Positions 60,560-64,000 of a stretch of DNA of 64,000 nucleotides are shown in pieces. The position numbers were made by a program, and so were the translations under genes. How positions within the stretch are numbered: position 1 is the stretch's first letter; the number at the start of each line of letters is the position of its first letter. Under the pieces are notes generated by a model. It saw nothing but the letters and a program-made list of their open reading frames with translations. It was not told the origin of the DNA and did not search any database. Origin of the DNA: Branchiostoma floridae. Lineage: Eukaryota > Chordata > Leptocardii > Amphioxiformes > Branchiostomatidae. The stretch is from NCBI RefSeq assembly GCF_000003815.2, contig NC_049981.1, positions 18,587,041 to 18,651,040 of the forward strand, given 5' to 3'.

Positions 60560-60685
60560 AAGATAGAAGTTCTGATGCAGTACCAATGAAATCTCCAGGG
60601 GGCCGAAATGATATTTTCTTTAACCACATTCATATAAACCTACCAAAGACATAACCTTCTTGGTGAAGGTAATAAACAATGTCCC
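60560..60685. repeat. Interspersed repeat with hairpin 3' end (copy 2)
   Basis: GAAGTTCTGATGCAGTACCA at the left and ACCTTCTTGGTGAAGGT at the right; same layout as copy 1, about 90 bases shorter. Confidence 0.5.
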
Positions 60686-62171
60686 AGCCAGGGTTCCCCT
60701 TGGAGGAGGGCCCTGACTGTTTGTCTAGCCACTCTGGACGCCTGCCATTCTGTTGGAGTCTGAACTTGACCTATGGCGACCTCAATTTGGAAGGATCCAG
60801 AAGACACAGATATGCCATGTGTTTTGGTGCTAGGGTTACGATGTACTGAAACAGCACTACGGCAATATTGAATGCAGAATTCCTAGGAGCATTTATATAT
60901 TATATTATGCATCCACAAAAAAGCTGGAACTAACAGAAAATCACAGAAAAATAAACACACATTCATGTTTCAAAGTTCTTAAAATTCTTTCAGACTCATC
61001 CTTTCCTTTAGGAAAGTAACAAATTAATAGTTGAAAGGAGAGCTTTATGACTCCCTCTCCACAGAAGAAAGCTAAGAGTTGTAGTAGTTGTAGAGTTACC
61101 ATTCTACATGTAGTCCAAACAGACAATCATTAGTTCTATTCCCATGGATTGCAGGCTCCTGGCATTCATTATGGATCTGTGAACCTGACCTTGAGCGCCC
61201 TGAACTAGCAGCATCCTGTAGGGTAGCCAAGCATATCCAAACATGACACATGGAACACTCTGATGAGTGATCTGGCCGACAAGTGGGAGCAGAAACAAAC
61301 CATGGTGGCTCCAGTTGGCACTCTACTATATATCAGTCTGCTGAATGTATAGATTCTTTATCAGAATCAGCTGTTCTTTTTGTTTTCCAACAGCAAAGCT
61401 AAAAGTTAGTTTGGAATTTCAAGTTACTCCATACTGCATGATTGTTTGTAAGACCTTGGTCTCTGAAGAGGTTATGTTAAACTAGGTTTTGAGGTGAAAT
61501 GAGCAGTGTTGGCTTCTATTCCCATTGACCTCCCACTGATTAAGGTCAAGTTCGTTCTGAAACAAAGGGCCAAAACAAACATTTTTGCTGTATAGACAGC
61601 TCTTCAAAATATTTATGGACCACAAATATCTCAATTACATACGATGAAAACTCAAATCAGTTCTGGATATCTTTAGATGTACAGGTAATTGTAAAACTAA
61701 CATAGGCCAACTTCCAACTTTGACAAATTGTGGTTTCCCTTTGGGAGTTATACCAGTATGTATAGTACACAAGATATGAACCCTTAGTACAGAATTGTGA
61801 ATTCTTTGTTGTGTCCTTTCACAGCAAATGCTCACATACTCAAAACATGTGGTATGGAACAAACTAGAAAACCAATACCTCAAAGAGACTTTGAAAACAT
61901 TTCCTCTAATCCCCATGCTCTAATTTTTCAGTTATGTCTAATCAATTAACAGACTCAGCAAACAAATGTAACCCATAAGTGTGTCACTACATACATATTG
62001 ACACAATCCAAGCACTATTCCAAACAACCTGTTTCTGTCACATTTACGGACATACTAATTATGGCCACACCAATTCATTTTGTTGGTTCTTGGATTTTAT
62101 AAAGAGAAAATATAGCAAGAGCCGAAGAGGCAACAGGCAGGAACAGAAGATGGAAAACTTGAATATGACAG

Positions 62172-62383
62172 TACAGTAAATGCATTTAAGTTCATGGGGA
62201 TTTACTTTCGCGGTATCAGGAAAATGGAGTTTTCACTGTGGTTTTAAGTTTGCGGTAGCGCCACAGACTGTAGTCAAAAACTATGATGGAAAAATGTTTG
62301 CGGTGGTTTTAAGTTTGCGGTGAAGCAGCCACCGCGAAAACCTCAAATATAAAACCACTGCAAACATTTCTGCATTTACAGTA
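62172..62383. repeat. MITE family A, full-length copy (212 bp)
   Basis: TACAGTAAATGCATTTAAG at the left, TTTCTGCATTTACAGTA at the right. The interior pairs TTTGCGGTGGTTTTAAG with AAAACCACTGCAAAC around CCACCGCGAA. Same length as the copy at 2817-3028, in opposite orientation. Confidence 0.88.
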
Positions 62384-62616
62384 TTCACTCCATAAAACCG
62401 AGTGCACCAAGGCATAAACCTGGTCCTTGGGCCTGACCCTGTTCCTTTGTTTTCATTATGTTTTTCCAATTAAGCATATTTTTCTTTATTTTTCTACAAT
62501 CTGAGAACTAACAAATTTAGATGGTATGGCCCTACCACCATTTAGCAGTTTTAATTCCATATATTTCAGGACGGTACGATGAAAGACAGATTAGATAACA
62601 ATTGGATTTTCCAGAA

Positions 62617-62641
62617 ATACAGACAAAAAAAAAAAAAAAAA
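62617..62641. repeat. Poly(A) tract
   Basis: An uninterrupted run of about 20 A. It may mark a decayed retroposed tail, but no body was identified. Confidence 0.8.
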
Positions 62642-63204
62642 ACTTCCAGAATTGGCCTGAGATGCAAACATTCCTGATCCCTTTGTTATAATCTGAGCTG
62701 ATACTCATAACAAGAATGTTCGTTAAATCAAACCCTTCCTGTTCAAGATTAGAAGTGAAACATGAAACCAATACTTAAACCTCTACTTCAGAAGTAATTA
62801 AGTTGGAATTAATACAGTATTAAGGAAAGAATGTACCTCTAAGCATCTGTACAGCAAAACATTTTGGAAGCCCATTATCAGATAATTGCACTGTGTGCTT
62901 CCAAGATAAAGTAACTACTACAGTAACTACCTTGATGATTTTAACATGTAAAAATGAAGTGCATCAGTATACTCTATATTTTCACATCATAACCATACAG
63001 ATGTACACTGAACTGCACATTCTTATTTCAACTGTTCAAAGACCAATTTGAGTACAACAAGGCTGTATTAAACTTTATCACTCAAAATTTTATGTCTTCC
63101 CAACGGTCTACACATCATTAAGGCTCAGGGTTGGCAGGTTGTTACTGTCGGTCAGGTAACCGGAAACACAAGATTATTTTTCGTAGGCCTATCGACAGTT
63201 AACA

Positions 63205-63419
63205 CTAGTCCACCTTTATTCGTAAGGTAACATATATATGTTGATTTTAAAAATGTGAATAGGGATAATAGGGATATCAAGTAAATAGACGGTGGTTTCA
63301 ACTTGCAATTTTTCAGAAATACTGAAGTTTGAAACAACCGTCCGTCGACTTGATATCCCCAAATTGCCCTTATTTTTAAAACAACGGATAAAGGTTACCC
63401 CGCGGATAAAGGTGAATCA
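63205..63419. repeat. MITE family B, best-preserved copy (~215 bp)
   Basis: CTAGTCCACCTTTATTCG at the left; GGTTACCCCGCGGATAAAGG then TGAATCAG at the right. Inside, GGGATATCAAGTAAATAGAC pairs with GTCGACTTGATATCCCC. Confidence 0.8.
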
Positions 63420-63569
63420 GCATTTAAGTGACCACTTAGATCTAACATATCTACTTTTCTTTCCTTTCCTAAACTTTAGATCTTCAGATCAAGGTTGCTG
63501 CAATATCACTTTTATTATTATATTTTGTAGGATATCTACATATTGAAAAACTGAAAAAGGGGAATATAG

Positions 63570-64000
63570 CAGTCAAACCTGCCCGAGCGACCACCTCTTC
63601 TCAGCGACCACCTGGCCATTTCGACCGCTTTTTTTCGGTCCCGATTTTTTTTTCCATTGACGTAAGCATTAAGCGACCTTTTCTCAACGACCACCTGGCC
63701 AACGCGACCGCGACCGGCCCAAATTAGGGCCCATAACGACCGCATCATTTTCAAAATTGAGGTTTTCATCAATTTTTTATGATAACTAGCGCGATTTTGT
63801 GTCGAAATCGGCCATTTTGCGTCGTATTTTGACTGCCATTACGAAGTTATTTAGAATAATATTTTTGAATTTTTATTACAGAATAATTTTGAATTTACAA
63901 TTTATAGTGTGCGTGTTGTATTTGACATTAGATACTTCGCTTCTTTACGTGCGCGCAATGTGCTCGCTATTTGCCATTAAACAAAACGGAAATCATTTAT
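63570..64000. mobile_element. Left end of a pogo/Tigger-like element (runs off the window)
   Basis: CAGTCAAACCTGCCCGAGCG followed by repeated AGCGACCACCT units (63585, 63603 and a weaker one near 63680). CAGT..AAACCT ends with internal GCGACCACCT repeats are characteristic of pogo/Tigger terminal regions. No transposase is reached before base 64000. Confidence 0.45.

Larger units (their letters stand above)
53410..64000. other. Right part of window: repeats, no secure gene
   Basis: GC-richer patch around 54100-54200 could be a promoter. The remainder holds MITEs, SINEs and a transposon end listed separately. Short open frames are present, but none has convincing homology plus splice sites. 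Confidence 0.5.

Noticed and set aside
60648-60768. Minus-strand open segment RRPEWLDKQSGPSSKGNPGW before a GTAGGT donor
   Set aside because: Protein-like, but its downstream half coincides with the hairpin end of an interspersed repeat; no family recognised and no neighbouring exon found.
61104-61320. Minus-strand cysteine-containing open frame of about 75 codons
   Set aside because: No start codon, no good acceptor or donor, and no recognisable family; length is within chance.

Overview
This is animal nuclear DNA with genes split by long AT-rich introns, GT-AG splice sites and many short inverted-repeat transposons. The proteins are bilaterian and closest in my memory to vertebrate families. 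The gene set (storkhead-box, NFU1, CSGALNACT, Dok-7) and the repeat style fit a lancelet (Branchiostoma). That is an inference; another invertebrate deuterostome is possible. All exon models were built by hand from splice sites, reading phase and remembered family sequence, with no search.

Layout. (1) 1-14948, minus strand: 5' half of a storkhead-box gene (STOX1/2 type), four exons, with a 10 kb first intron; the gene runs off the left edge. (2) 15.0-17.5 kb: intergenic, with the 3' tail of a dead non-LTR retrotransposon. (3) 17520-21778, minus strand: a complete 8-exon NFU1 gene (281 aa mitochondrial iron-sulfur scaffold). It shares a roughly 500 bp divergent upstream region with an unidentified plus-strand first exon at 22284. 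(4) 29055-30635, plus strand: a CSGALNACT chondroitin GalNAc-transferase whose whole coding sequence is one exon, with a splice acceptor one base before the ATG. (5) 37462-46748, minus strand: a Dok-7 gene. Its PH and PTB domains match vertebrate DOK7, but the tail is over 1000 residues and carries 14 YxxM and 7 YxN motifs plus Crk-type YDTP/YQVP sites, like an insulin-receptor-substrate tail. The 5'-most coding exon(s) were not found. (6) 43999-45173, plus strand, inside a Dok-7 intron: a complete 3-exon gene for a 143 aa secreted cysteine-rich protein ending in a CGPNYCCC motif, with its own TATA box and poly(A) signal. (7) 46.8-64 kb: mostly intron or intergenic sequence with repeats, one possible coding exon at 53.3 kb and a pogo/Tigger-like transposon end at the right edge.

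The genes are not an operon. NFU1 is housekeeping; CSGALNACT and Dok-7 belong to extracellular-matrix and receptor-kinase signalling. The two most interesting things are the Dok-7/IRS-like tail and the nested secreted gene. The rest is a useful sample of at least five MITE or foldback families, one with a perfect 9 bp target-site duplication.
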